Translations under genes and position numbers: made by a program | Source of the DNA: TMP-86 sp039807285 | Lineage (GTDB): Bacteria; Pseudomonadota; Gammaproteobacteria; Steroidobacterales; Steroidobacteraceae | Reading direction: 5' to 3' | Length of the DNA: 64,000 nt | Assembly: GCA_044226785.1 (NCBI GenBank) | Contig: JBGAGK010000020.1 | Coordinates: 1 to 64,000 of the forward strand | Shown here: positions 1-7,665 of the stretch, one piece after another | Position numbering within the stretch: the stretch's first letter is position 1 | Layout of the letters: the number at the start of each line of letters is the position of its first letter | The notes under the pieces: model-generated | The model's input: only the letters and a program-made list of their open reading frames with translations | Told to the model about the DNA's origin: nothing | Database searches by the model: none

Positions 1-2
1 TC

Positions 3-137
3 GCCGAGTTCTGCCAGAAGAACGAACCGCGCCGAATCGCCGGCGCATTCAAGCCTCACGAAATTTCCAAGCTGCGCGACTACGTTGCAACCGTCGATGC
101 GTGGCTCGATGCGTTCATCACCAATCTGGGGGAATGA
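3..137 (+). CDS. 3' end of an unidentified gene (partial)
   Basis: An open frame enters from the left edge and stops with TGA at 135-137, giving 44 visible residues ending DAFITNLGE. The fragment looks helical, with no recognisable motif. It lies 52 bases upstream of the SSB-like gene on the same strand and is probably part of the same phage early operon. No function can be given. Confidence 0.55.
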   Translation, partial: AEFCQKNEPRRIAGAFKPHEISKLRDYVATVDAWLDAFITNLGE

Positions 138-189
138 GTCATGTATTCGCCGATTCGTCGCATCGACCTCCCTGTCAGGAGACCCGCCC

Positions 190-543
190 ATGATTGACGC
201 CCTGATTTCCGGCCGCCTGTACGGCCAGCCGCAGCAGCGACTCTCGAAGAACGGCAACCCGTTCGTGACGGCAAAGCTTCGAGTCTCGATGCCCAATGGC
301 GAAACCGCCTTCGTCAACGTCATCACGTTCCGCGAGTCGGTGGGCGCGGCCCTGCTGGCCCTGTCCGAAGGCGCGGCGGTGGCGCTGGCCGGTGAACTCA
401 AGGCCGGCGCCTACACGGCCCAGGACGGCACCCCGCGGCCATCGCTGGACCTCACCGCGCACGAAGTCCTGACCGAGTACCACGTCACCCGGCGCCGCAA
501 GGCCATGCAGCCAGAACGTGAACAGGCCTACGCCGATGCGTGA
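190..543 (+). CDS. Single-stranded DNA-binding (SSB-like OB-fold) protein, phage type
   Basis: This 117-residue protein resembles phage SSB-like proteins. It opens with a short strand ending in SGRLYG, followed by a KNGNPFVTAKLRV segment, a central NVITF strand and an LAGELKAGAYTAQDGTPRPS stretch, in the order seen in the OB fold of bacterial SSB. It lacks the acidic C-terminal tail that bacterial SSB uses to recruit partners and ends in a basic stretch instead. The ATG at 190 was chosen over a longer frame because AGGAGA at 177-182 sits just upstream. The likely role is binding single-stranded DNA during phage replication or recombination. The family is inferred from pattern, not from a search. 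Confidence 0.7.
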   Translation: MIDALISGRLYGQPQQRLSKNGNPFVTAKLRVSMPNGETAFVNVITFRESVGAALLALSEGAAVALAGELKAGAYTAQDGTPRPSLDLTAHEVLTEYHVTRRRKAMQPEREQAYADA

Positions 544-751
544 CGCGAACGACAACCCGATCCAACTTGCGGCTGAACGGCAAGGCACGGGATGTGAGGC
601 CGGGCGTGATCAGACGGCACGCTCGCGCGACAGGAGGCACCAAGGCATGAAAGGGTCGATCGAATTCTTCGGGTCCTTACCCAGGGCGACCCCCTGCGGG
701 TCCTGCGACGCGCGGGAATCCCCTAGTGCCAGAAAGTTGCGAGGCAAATGA
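536..751 (+). CDS. Small hypothetical ORF overlapping the cos-like region
   Basis: This is a 71-codon frame starting at ATG 536, overlapping the stop of the SSB-like gene. Its composition is rich in Arg and Ser, and its 3' half coincides with a strip resembling the lambda packaging site. It may therefore not be coding at all. No domain is visible. Confidence 0.2.
   Translation: MRDANDNPIQLAAERQGTGCEAGRDQTARSRDRRHQGMKGSIEFFGSLPRATPCGSCDARESPSARKLRGK
665..735 (+). other. Candidate phage cos (packaging) region
   Basis: The strip just upstream of the Nu1-like terminase gene contains GGGTCCTT at 671-678, a second GGGTCCT at 698-704, and GCGACGCGCGGG at 705-716. In lambda the cosQ element contains GGGTCCT, and a GCGACC-CGCGGG block lies at cosN, directly upstream of Nu1. 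Both sequence and position match that layout. The nick position cannot be assigned by eye. Confidence 0.5.
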
Positions 752-754
752 CAA

Positions 755-1246
755 ATGGCGATGAAGCCCACGCTGCAGACGGTGCATCACTGGGCGGTTG
801 AGCTGGGCACGTCGTACAGGACGGTGCAGGGCTGGCTGGCGGGGCGTGCCCCGGACGATCGGCGCAAGCGCGGGGCGGGTGAGCAGGAGTTATGGCTTTT
901 GAAGAGCGTCATCGAGGCGGGATTTTCAAATCGCGTGTCCGGGAACGCAGAATTTCTCGACCCCGACCAGCAGCGTGCGCGGCGGGATCGTGCGGCGGCA
1001 GAGAAGCTGGAGATCGAGGTGGCGGTACGGCGCGGCGAGGTAGCTCCGCTGGCCGACATCGAGGCCGAGTGGGCGGACATGATCGCTTCGGCCCGGGGAA
1101 AGTTGCTTGCGCTGCCGGCCAAGCTCGGTCCCGTCCTGGCCGATCTCACCGACCCGGTCGCCATCGCGGAGCGCATCCGCATCGAGGTGTATTCGGCGCT
1201 CGCGGAGCTTGCGAAGGACCCGCCAGAAAGGGGCGCCCCAACATGA
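755..1246 (+). CDS. Phage terminase small subunit (Nu1-like)
   Basis: This 163-residue protein is laid out like lambda Nu1. It has an N-terminal winged helix-turn-helix type DNA-binding segment (about residues 8-30, with GTSYRTVQGWLAGR). A charged central helix follows (DQQRARRDRAAAEKLEIEVA, about residues 70-90), then a segment with VAPLADIEAEWADMI that resembles the Nu1 dimerisation and large-subunit binding region. It would recognise cos and recruit the large terminase. A cos-like strip lies immediately upstream. No large terminase gene follows, which is abnormal for a functional phage. ATG 755 has GAGG at 741-744, and ATG 761 is an alternative start. Confidence 0.75.
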   Translation: MAMKPTLQTVHHWAVELGTSYRTVQGWLAGRAPDDRRKRGAGEQELWLLKSVIEAGFSNRVSGNAEFLDPDQQRARRDRAAAEKLEIEVAVRRGEVAPLADIEAEWADMIASARGKLLALPAKLGPVLADLTDPVAIAERIRIEVYSALAELAKDPPERGAPT

Positions 1247-1412
1247 ACGTATCGAGTGCTCCCCGTCACGAATCCGGCCTGAGCATTGGCCAGGCATGTC
1301 TTGTGCGGGGCTGTCGCGTCAGCAGCTTCGCGACCAAATTCGGCATGGCTTGCCGGTGTTTTCCAGGGACCGAAGTCCCTCAACGATTCAATTTTCAACC
1401 CAGGAGACCAAC

Positions 1413-2177
1413 ATGACGATAATTTCAGTGCCTGCAGGTGTCGATTCAGCAATCCCCGAGCGGCATATTCTGCACTTCGGCCCAGCGGGCGATCCGCTGC
1501 TCACTCCCTGGGATGACAAGATCGAGGCGGCCACGCTTGCCCGGCTGAGCTCGCAGGTGGGCACTGCCGCCCATGCGCTGCTGCCGGCAGCGAAGGCCGG
1601 CCACGAGGCCGCAATGGCCCGGCAGCTCGAGTTGCTGGACTCCCGGGAGCAGCTGCGCAAGGACGTGGCGGCGGTACACGCGCGGCATGAAGCGGTGCTG
1701 GTGGGTCTGCGCGCAGACATGGATCGCGCACATGCCGCCTGGGAGAAGGCCGTGGAGGTCGTCACGCAACAGGAAGCAGCGCGCCGCGTGGAGGCGGGGG
1801 CGATCGAGGACGAAATCAACCGCATCAATCGGAAACTTTCGGGTCTGCCGGTCATCCCAAAAGCGGCGCTCGACGATGCGCCGCCGCGGCCCGCGCAAGC
1901 GCCATCGCCCGCGAGGGTTTCACCGGATGCAAAACCCAAGGGGGTCCAGCTTCGGGCCTTGCGCAATCTTTGCGTGGGACCGGGGCGCCATGCGATCGCC
2001 GGGGAGACCTTCGAGATGGAACTGGACGTGGCGAACTACCTGATCGCCATTGGAGCGGCGCAGCGCGTGCGCGAGGGGTTGCTGGGACGGTTGCTGGAAA
2101 GAGGCGGCGAACCTGCACCCGTGCCGGCTCAATCCTCACCCGGAAAACACAAAGCGTCCGCAAACCGCCATGCGTGA
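1413..2177 (+). CDS. Hypothetical phage protein with helical N-terminus
   Basis: This is a 254-residue protein that I cannot name. Residues 40-150 are Ala, Glu and Arg rich and probably form long helices or a coiled coil. A Pro-rich linker follows at about 155-175. A C-terminal segment at about 180-225 carries VQLRALRNLCVGPGRH and a GETFEM strand, like small modules found near the ends of phage structural proteins. ATG 1413 has a good ribosome site, AGGAG at 1402-1406. It sits where head genes would be expected after small terminase. The 166 bases between the terminase stop and this start hold no convincing gene and may span a deletion junction. Confidence 0.55.
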   Translation: MTIISVPAGVDSAIPERHILHFGPAGDPLLTPWDDKIEAATLARLSSQVGTAAHALLPAAKAGHEAAMARQLELLDSREQLRKDVAAVHARHEAVLVGLRADMDRAHAAWEKAVEVVTQQEAARRVEAGAIEDEINRINRKLSGLPVIPKAALDDAPPRPAQAPSPARVSPDAKPKGVQLRALRNLCVGPGRHAIAGETFEMELDVANYLIAIGAAQRVREGLLGRLLERGGEPAPVPAQSSPGKHKASANRHA

Positions 2178-2349
2178 TGAACGCTATGAAGCTCGCGCGC
2201 AGATGCTTGCCAGAAAGGGCATCCGCGCGCTTCCGGACCGGGTGGCGCGGTTCAAGCGCGCGAAGTGGGAATTGCGGCGGGCCGCGCGGGCCGAACGCGG
2301 AGCAGCGGCGGCGCTGCGACGGTCAAGGGCCCCTATGGATGTGCCATGA
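2170..2349 (+). CDS. Small hypothetical basic protein
   Basis: This is a 59-codon frame whose ATG overlaps the stop of the preceding gene. The product is very basic (many Arg) and probably helical. The overlap suggests translational coupling, but nothing else supports function. It lies in a rearranged part of the prophage remnant. Confidence 0.35.
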   Translation: MRDERYEARAQMLARKGIRALPDRVARFKRAKWELRRAARAERGAAAALRRSRAPMDVP

Positions 2350-2522
2350 GTGAGCACTGTATCGCACTTGGATCGGGATCGGCTCCATCGCACGGCGGTC
2401 TTGCCGTCGCGACTGTGCCAGGAGCCCGCATTTTCAATCGTGGCGGGTTGTTCTCCTCCCGCGGGGTCATCGCGCCGGCCGATGCACGAAAAGCCGGCAA
2501 CTCCAATGCTCGGGAACACTGA
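2346..2522 (+). CDS. Small hypothetical ORF
   Basis: This is a 58-codon frame beginning at ATG 2346, overlapping the preceding stop as ATGA. It contains a Gly and Ser rich first half and ends in a segment with APADARKAGNSNAREH. I do not recognise a family with confidence. It may be a remnant. Confidence 0.25.
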   Translation: MSEHCIALGSGSAPSHGGLAVATVPGARIFNRGGLFSSRGVIAPADARKAGNSNAREH

Positions 2523-2558
2523 CATGGCGCGCACATCCACTTCAACACAGGACCTTCA

Positions 2559-2921
2559 ATGAGCACCCCACTACGGCTCGCGTTCGCCCTGCTGCATTGT
2601 CTCCTTGCTTCGCACGCACTGACCGAAACTCAACGCGCGATGGTCGCCGCGAAGGTCGCAAACCTGGGGCACGGAGGCGACCGGAGATCGGATCAAGTTG
2701 CAAATTTGCACATTCCGACTCAGGCACAGGCAGCGCAGGCACTCAATGTAAGTTCCCGCTCCGTCGCCAGCGCCCGCTCGATCATCGACGACGGCGGCGC
2801 CGAGCTACGGACCGCACTTCGTGTGCGCAGCGTCCCCTCGCTTCTGCCCAACCCCTACAAAATGTGGGCCGACCCGCAGGACCCTCATGACCCAACCAAT
2901 CGGAGGCACTTATGGCATTGA
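2559..2921 (+). pseudogene. Remnant of a ParB-like (nuclease/HTH) protein
   Basis: Residues 22-85 of this frame carry LTETQRAMVAAKVANLG and TQAQAAQALNVSSRSVASAR. This pattern belongs to the helix-turn-helix part that follows the ParB/sulfiredoxin-type domain in phage ParB-like proteins. The first 20 residues are unrelated hydrophobic sequence, so the N-terminal ParB domain is missing. After ELRTALR the frame runs into sequence that overlaps the start of the tail gene. This looks like a fragment captured at a deletion junction. The family is inferred from memory of the motif. Confidence 0.55.
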
Positions 2922-3259
2922 TTCCAGGCATCGAGTTTGAAAAGTCCGGCACGACCTACATCGTCCCGCCCTTGAGCATGACGGCGCTGACCGCCTTCCG
3001 CGAGCACATCGAGCGCTATCAGGCTGGCCAGATCCCGAGTCTTGAGGCGCTCGGGATGTTCCAGAACGTCATCACCGCCGCTTTCCGGCGCAATTACCCC
3101 GAGATGACGCGCGAGCAGCTGTTCGGCGCCGGGCACATCGATGAGACCGGGGATTGGATCGAGGACACACCGGCGCTGTTCGACGTGTCAGACCTGATGC
3201 CGCTGATCGCGGCAGTGATTGGCGTACTGGAGCGGCAGCAACCCGCGGGGAGTGCATGA
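2912..3259 (+). CDS. Probable phage tail assembly protein (tape-measure chaperone position)
   Basis: This 115-residue protein lies directly upstream of the tape-measure gene, where siphophages place the tail assembly chaperone. It contains an FRRNYPEMTREQLF segment followed by IDETGDWIEDTPALFDVSDL, a pattern seen in small phage proteins at this position. ATG 2912 is preceded by GGAGG at 2902-2906. A frameshifted longer product, as in lambda G/GT, is not evident. The role is inferred mainly from position. Confidence 0.6.
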   Translation: MALIPGIEFEKSGTTYIVPPLSMTALTAFREHIERYQAGQIPSLEALGMFQNVITAAFRRNYPEMTREQLFGAGHIDETGDWIEDTPALFDVSDLMPLIAAVIGVLERQQPAGSA

Positions 3260-3260
3260 C

Positions 3261-5735
3261 ATGGCAAGCGACGACATCAAAATCAAGATCAGTGCCGAGG
3301 ATACCGGGCTTACGGCCGTCCTGAACAAGGCCACCGCGGCGGTGACTTCGAGCGCCGAACAAATGCGCACGCGCCTTGATGCCATCAACGGGGTGGTGTC
3401 CAAGGTACAGAGCGCCTTCGTCGCCTTCGCCGCGGTGCTGGGCGGCGGGAAACTGTTTGGCGATGCCGTCGCCCATTCGGTGCAGCTGACCAAGGAGGCG
3501 GCCGAACTCGGGCGCCAGCTGGGCATCTCCGCCACCGATGCCGGCACGCTCGCCGTGGCGCTGAACAATGCCTTCATATCGCAGGATCAGTTCAGCACCG
3601 GGGCGGCCAAGATCAGCCAGACGCTCAAGACCAACGAGGAGGCGTTCAAGCGCCTGGGCGTAGCCACCCGCGACCAGAACGGGCATTTTCGCAATCAACT
3701 CGACATCATGCTCGATGTCAACCAGAAGCTGCTGCAGTTCCGCGAAGGCGCGGACCGCAACATTGAAGGCGTGAAGATCTACGGCAAGGCCTGGGCGCAG
3801 GTCGAGCCCTCGATCCGCCTGACCCGCGAGGCGATGACCGAGGCGGCGGTGAAAGCTGCATCGCTGGGGACCACCATCGGCCAGGAGAACGTGGAGGCGA
3901 CGAACCGATACCGTTCCGCGATGAACGATGTCGGGGATGTGATGGATGGCTTCCAGCGTGCACTGGCCGATGCGCTGATGCCGGTCCTGTCGAGCCTGGG
4001 CGAGTGGTTTGCCGAGCACGGCCCGCAGGCATTGAACATCTTCCGGGCCGCGTTGTACGCCATCGAGTCGGTGTTCATCCAGTTCAAGGGAATCATCGTG
4101 AACTGGACCGACAGCATTGCAGGGTCGATCGATATCGCAACCGCCTACATCGGCCGCTTTGCCAGCTGGGCGGGGCACGTGCTCAAACTCGACTTTGACG
4201 GCGCCGATGCGGCCTGGGCCGCGGGCACCAAGCGCTTGGAGGATCGAATCGCCTTCGTCAAGGGCGTGGTGGCTGATGATGCCCGGGCGATGCAGGAGGC
4301 CCTGCAGAAGGCGCTCGATACCAATTCGGGGCAGCAAAGCAGCGTGAAACCTCGCGCGGGCGGCAACGATCGATCCACGGGCGGCGATGAACAGCTGAAA
4401 AACCAGATGGCGCTGCTTGAGCAGCGACTGGCAACCGAGAAGCTCGCTTATCTGCAATCCGCGCAGGCACAGGGGAGCTACCAGGAATATTCCAAGGCGC
4501 AGGAGCTGGCCTACTGGGAGCAGGTCCTCAGCACCGAGAAGCTCTCGACGGAAAACCAGATCGCCATCCGCCGAAAGGCCCTGCAGTTGAAACTCGACAT
4601 TGGCAAGCAGGAGTTTGATGGGGAAACTGCGCGGCTGAAGGAGCAGCAGGAAGCGGTCAAAAGCTCCTTCGATGCGCAGATTGCGCTGGCTCAGCAGATG
4701 GTCGACCGCATGGCCATCGCCTACGGCCGCGACTCCCAGCAGTACGCGGATGCGGCCAAGCAGGTCATCCAGATCGAACGGGCGAAGCTTGCCTCGATTG
4801 AGCAGATTCGCCAGACGGCCGCAAACGCCGAGCAGAACCGGCTCCTGGGCGAGGTCGCTGCGCGCGAGCAGCAGGCGCAGTTCGAAGTGTCGATGGGCGA
4901 CAAGACCGAAACGCAGCTTCTCGAGCAGGAGCGCCAGTTCGAGGACGAACGCTTCGCGATCAAGCGCGATGCACTGGTGCGCGAGATCGCCGCGGCAGGA
5001 TCCACCGGCAATATCGAGCGCGCGGCCGAACTCAACGCGCAACTCGAGGACCTGGAGCAGCAGCACGTTCTGAGAATGGACCAGATCGACAAGCAGCAAA
5101 AGGCCCTGCAGCGCATTGAATGGCAGCGCACGTACGAATCGATCAAGAGCGGCTGGCAACAGACGATGATGGCCTTCGCCCGCGGTGCACTCACCCTGAA
5201 GGGGTTGTTTCAGGGGCTGTTCAACTCGATTGCCGATGCGCTCGCCTCGATGGTTGCGCGCAACATCAGTAACCTGCTGTTGCAGGCGCTGACGGGCAAG
5301 GCCACGGCGCTAAAGGAACTGCAGGCGAATGCCGTAGCGGCCGCGGGCGCTGCCTACAAGGCCGTGGTGGGCATTCCGTATGTCGGCCCGTTCCTGGCCC
5401 CGGCCGCCGCCGCCGTGGCCTATGGCGGGGTCATGGCCTTCGGGTCAAACCTGCCTTCGGCCGCCGCCGGCTATGACATACCGGCCGGCGTCAACCCGGT
5501 GACACAACTCCATGCCCGCGAGATGGTGTTACCTGCGCGGCATGCCGATGTCATCCGGAACCTGTCCGATAGCAACGTGCCAGGCGCCGGCCTCGCCCCC
5601 GTGCACCTGCACTTCAACGTCAAGGCGATGGACGCCAAGAGCGTCAAAGAGATGCTGAAAAACTCGCGCGGTGAGATCGCACGCGCGATGCGCACGCACC
5701 TGCGCGAAACCGGCCGGTTGGTGGTGACGCAGTGA
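3261..5735 (+). CDS. Phage tail tape-measure protein
   Basis: This 824-residue protein would set tail length and pass into the host envelope on DNA injection. The N-terminal part (to about residue 230) is an alpha-helical tape-measure core including KIKISAEDTGLTAVLNKA and a TDAGTLAVALNNAF segment. Residues 380-640 are Gln, Glu and Lys rich and predicted coiled coil. Residues 690-740 hold Ala/Gly-rich hydrophobic stretches such as PYVGPFLAPAAAAVAYGG. The C-terminus carries an HLHFNVKAMD strand. It starts one base after the stop of the preceding gene. It is somewhat short for a tape measure but uninterrupted. Downstream tail-tip genes are absent. Confidence 0.85.
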   Translation: MASDDIKIKISAEDTGLTAVLNKATAAVTSSAEQMRTRLDAINGVVSKVQSAFVAFAAVLGGGKLFGDAVAHSVQLTKEAAELGRQLGISATDAGTLAVALNNAFISQDQFSTGAAKISQTLKTNEEAFKRLGVATRDQNGHFRNQLDIMLDVNQKLLQFREGADRNIEGVKIYGKAWAQVEPSIRLTREAMTEAAVKAASLGTTIGQENVEATNRYRSAMNDVGDVMDGFQRALADALMPVLSSLGEWFAEHGPQALNIFRAALYAIESVFIQFKGIIVNWTDSIAGSIDIATAYIGRFASWAGHVLKLDFDGADAAWAAGTKRLEDRIAFVKGVVADDARAMQEALQKALDTNSGQQSSVKPRAGGNDRSTGGDEQLKNQMALLEQRLATEKLAYLQSAQAQGSYQEYSKAQELAYWEQVLSTEKLSTENQIAIRRKALQLKLDIGKQEFDGETARLKEQQEAVKSSFDAQIALAQQMVDRMAIAYGRDSQQYADAAKQVIQIERAKLASIEQIRQTAANAEQNRLLGEVAAREQQAQFEVSMGDKTETQLLEQERQFEDERFAIKRDALVREIAAAGSTGNIERAAELNAQLEDLEQQHVLRMDQIDKQQKALQRIEWQRTYESIKSGWQQTMMAFARGALTLKGLFQGLFNSIADALASMVARNISNLLLQALTGKATALKELQANAVAAAGAAYKAVVGIPYVGPFLAPAAAAVAYGGVMAFGSNLPSAAAGYDIPAGVNPVTQLHAREMVLPARHADVIRNLSDSNVPGAGLAPVHLHFNVKAMDAKSVKEMLKNSRGEIARAMRTHLRETGRLVVTQ

Positions 5736-5762
5736 GCGTGCACGCACGGGTCAATCCCCACT

Positions 5763-5885
5763 CATGAGGTATCAGCAATGGAAAAGACCTACGAATTCGA
5801 TATGAAATTCCCCTACGGCTGGACGGTGAAATGGCGTTGCAAAGCACGTTCCGCGAAGGAGGCAGGCGAGAAAGCTGCCAAGTTC
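5763..5885 (+). repeat. Tandem duplication, copy A
   Basis: This segment aligns without gaps to 6223-6345 (offset 460 bases). It includes the leader CATGAGGTAT and the first 36 codons of a small gene. By hand count, 23 of 36 encoded residues are identical. Confidence 0.8.
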
Positions 5886-5987
5886 CGTAAGCTCTTTATG
5901 AGCGGATTGCCGAATGCGAGGGACCGTTCGGCGCCAAGCGCTCCATTGTGCTTCGATGGATTCCGCAGCGTAGAAGCTGACCCATGA
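5778..5987 (+). CDS. Small phage protein, paralogue A
   Basis: This 69-residue protein starts MEKTYEFDMKFP and continues with a VKWRC strand and an Ala/Glu/Lys-rich helix, suggesting a small beta-beta-alpha fold. It is a paralogue of the gene at 6238-6441, with similarity confined to the first 36 residues. Its C-terminus (Ser, Ala and Pro rich) does not match copy B and may be out of the original frame. A GAGGT ribosome site precedes ATG 5778. The function is unknown. It sits behind the tape measure, where tail genes would be expected. Confidence 0.55.
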   Translation: MEKTYEFDMKFPYGWTVKWRCKARSAKEAGEKAAKFRKLFMSGLPNARDRSAPSAPLCFDGFRSVEADP

Positions 5988-6092
5988 CCGACAAGCATCC
6001 GCAAGTCTCATTCTCGATTGTGTGCGCCATGGGCCCCTCCGGTGCGGCAGGCGCTCACCAGTTCATCGAAACAACTCCTGCAGCCAGTCACA

Positions 6093-6112
6093 AGCCCCTC
6101 CGCTTGGGGGCT
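6093..6112. other. Small GC hairpin between the tandem paralogues
   Basis: AGCCCC at 6093-6098 can pair with GGGGCT at 6107-6112 across an 8-base loop. There is no T-run after it, so it is a weak terminator candidate at best. The surrounding 250 bases (5988-6237) hold no convincing gene. Confidence 0.3.
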
Positions 6113-6222
6113 GGCCGTTCAAGTCACGTCACGACATCGGCGCCGAGCTCGACGCGGCGGCCCTCGACTCGCGCACGCTGTGCAACAGCGCAGCGGCCGA
6201 GGCGCACGGGCCAATCTTCAAC

Positions 6223-6345
6223 CATGAGGTATTAGCAATGGAAAAAACCTACAATTTCAACCTGAAATTCCCCGGTAACTTGACAGTGAAATGGCATTGC
6301 AAGGCGGCCTCCGAGAGGGAGGCGCGCGAGAAGGCTTCTCAGTTT
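6223..6345 (+). repeat. Tandem duplication, copy B
   Basis: This is the second copy of the segment at 5763-5885. The leader CATGAGGTAT and the start region are conserved with one C to T change before the ATG. Confidence 0.8.
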
Positions 6346-6441
6346 ATGGAGCGATTCGGGAGCGAGTTGGTGCGTGAGCATGGCCGCGACATTGAAACGT
6401 TCTTCCTGACTCGTTCCGTGCGCGCGAACCCGGACGCATGA
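6238..6441 (+). CDS. Small phage protein, paralogue B
   Basis: This 67-residue protein starts MEKTYNFNLKFP, followed by VKWHC and a long charged helix with EREAREKASQFMERFG. It is a paralogue of 5778-5987, with 23 of the first 36 residues identical. This copy looks more intact because its helical C-terminus continues smoothly. GAGGT precedes the ATG. Its stop overlaps the next start as ATGA. The function is unknown. Confidence 0.6.
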   Translation: MEKTYNFNLKFPGNLTVKWHCKAASEREAREKASQFMERFGSELVREHGRDIETFFLTRSVRANPDA

Positions 6442-6674
6442 TCGACACGAAGCGACGCAGGGCACTGATCGAACAATGCTGGGCGAATCGCACGGCGCCG
6501 TCGATCGAGTGCTGCAAGCCATGCTTTCATCATCTGGAGTTCGCGAACGGCGCAAATCCCGGGACGCGTATCGTGTGCACCGCCTGTCGGGTATTCGTGC
6601 AAGTGACGCGAAACCGGGGTCTTGTAGTCACCGGATGGCTTGAGCCGCGCGCCTCGCCTGACGCACCTCGTTGA
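6438..6674 (+). CDS. Small Cys-containing hypothetical protein
   Basis: This 78-residue frame is coupled by ATGA overlap to the preceding gene. It contains ECCKPCFHH and later VCTACRVFVQV. The two Cys pairs could form a small zinc ribbon, but this is only inferred from spacing. No family is recognised. Coupling and the Cys pattern are the reasons for keeping it. Confidence 0.45.
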   Translation: MIDTKRRRALIEQCWANRTAPSIECCKPCFHHLEFANGANPGTRIVCTACRVFVQVTRNRGLVVTGWLEPRASPDAPR

Positions 6675-6743
6675 GCATGGTGGCCCATCAACTGACGCTG
6701 ACCGGGTGGACATGACGATGCGGCTTTGTGATCATCGGGGCCC

Positions 6744-6983
6744 ATGGGCAACGGGCAAAGTCTGCGTGAGATGCTCCTGGCTGCCGAGGAGCGCGACCGG
6801 CGTGAACTCGGGACACGGCACGCAAGCGCGGCCCGACGCATCAGCCCCACTGCCTCGACGGGTGCAATCGCACGGCAGTTTCGCCTGCAGGACGAGGACT
6901 CAGCGCGATTCCGTGCACTTCGGGCAGAGAACGAGCGACGGTTCCGGGCGGCATCAAAGTCATGGCCCTCAAGCTACACCTGA
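6744..6983 (+). CDS. Small hypothetical helical protein
   Basis: This 79-residue frame starting MGNGQSLREML is rich in Arg, Glu and Ala and probably mostly helical (RFRALRAENERRFRAASKS near the end). It is the last plus-strand gene of the remnant and faces the convergent minus-strand cluster. No domain is recognised. Confidence 0.4.
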   Translation: MGNGQSLREMLLAAEERDRRELGTRHASAARRISPTASTGAIARQFRLQDEDSARFRALRAENERRFRAASKSWPSSYT

Positions 6984-7024
6984 AAGACTTCGATGACGGC
7001 TGGCCCCGAGCGAATGCCACACGT

Positions 7025-7048
7025 TGCCGCCGGTCACCGCCGGCGGCA
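7025..7048. terminator. GC-rich hairpin at the convergent junction
   Basis: TGCCGCCGG at 7025-7033 pairs perfectly with CCGGCGGCA at 7040-7048 around a 6-base loop. It overlaps the stop codon of the minus-strand gene ending at 7034 and lies between convergent genes. There is no T-run, so intrinsic termination is uncertain. Confidence 0.4.
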
Positions 7049-7276
7049 GTAGTCGAGCTTGTCCACCTCCGCGCGCATGGCGTCGACGAACGCCGGAAGG
7101 GCGTCTTCACACCCAAGCCCGACACATCCCGGTATGCGGTCCGATGCGCTGAACGCCGCCCCGACGAAAAACTCGGCAACCTTCTTCATCCCTTCCCGGT
7201 ACAGATCGAGCGCCCGATCGCGCGCCTCGCCTTCCAAGGGTGCATCAGGATTGCGGAAAGGGATGACGTTGCTCAC
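7034..7276 (-). CDS. Hypothetical protein, last gene of the minus-strand cluster
   Basis: This 80-residue protein starts MSNVIPFRNPDAPLEGE, an opening common in small phage or plasmid proteins. A helical body follows with ALDLYREGMKKVAEFFVG, then a Cys-containing loop (PGCVGLGCEDALPAFVDA). Its start overlaps the stop of the upstream gene (ATGA at 7273-7276), so it is probably translated with it. The function is unknown. Confidence 0.6.
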   Translation of the reverse strand: MSNVIPFRNPDAPLEGEARDRALDLYREGMKKVAEFFVGAAFSASDRIPGCVGLGCEDALPAFVDAMRAEVDKLDYCRRR

Positions 7277-7650
7277 GGCGGCGTCATCCTGAAGCGTTGG
7301 AGGATCTCGCGCACCTGATCAACTATTTCCGCTGGGACGCCGGCCTCCTGCGCCAGCCACTGCGCCACACCCGGCAAACGCTCGGCCAGGGCAGTTTCCT
7401 CGTCCTTGTGGCGCCTCACGTAGTAGCCACTGGGACGCCGTTCGATGATCAAGCGATCGCCAGCCGCATCGCGGCGGGTCTTGCCAGGGGCTATCGGGCT
7501 GAACTCTTTTTCTGTCACGGCGCCAGCCTCGAGGAGCGCTTCGCGCGTGCCAGAGTACTGCATGCACAAATCATCCCAGGCATCCCTGCTGATTTCGATC
7601 TTGATCATGTCTTTGACCTTCGCCCGACTCGTCTCGCCAGTCTTGCTCAT
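7273..7650 (-). CDS. Hypothetical protein, minus-strand cluster
   Basis: This 125-residue protein has MIKIEISRDAWDDLCMQY near the start and a central APGKTRRDAAGDRLIIERR strand pair. The C-terminal helices include AERLPGVAQWLAQEAGVPAE and DQVREILQRF. ATG 7650 was preferred over GTG 7656 because GAGGAG lies about 7 bases upstream of the ATG. It is coupled to the gene at 7034. No family is recognised. Confidence 0.6.
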   Translation of the reverse strand: MSKTGETSRAKVKDMIKIEISRDAWDDLCMQYSGTREALLEAGAVTEKEFSPIAPGKTRRDAAGDRLIIERRPSGYYVRRHKDEETALAERLPGVAQWLAQEAGVPAEIVDQVREILQRFRMTPP

Positions 7651-7665
7651 GTGCACGCTCCTCAG

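Noticed and set aside
3225..3262. Programmed frameshift like lambda G/GT between tail chaperone and tape measure
   Set aside because: No slippery heptamer with an extended overlapping frame was found.
3072..5159. Long open frame on the minus strand across the tape-measure gene
   Set aside because: It is the antisense shadow of a GC-rich real gene; its product is Leu/Arg/His rich with no domain, and the plus-strand tape-measure has clear features.
5984..6235. 83-codon frame between the tandem paralogues
   Set aside because: ATGA overlap is suggestive, but it has a low-complexity Ser/Arg/Thr product and crosses a hairpin; there is no independent support.
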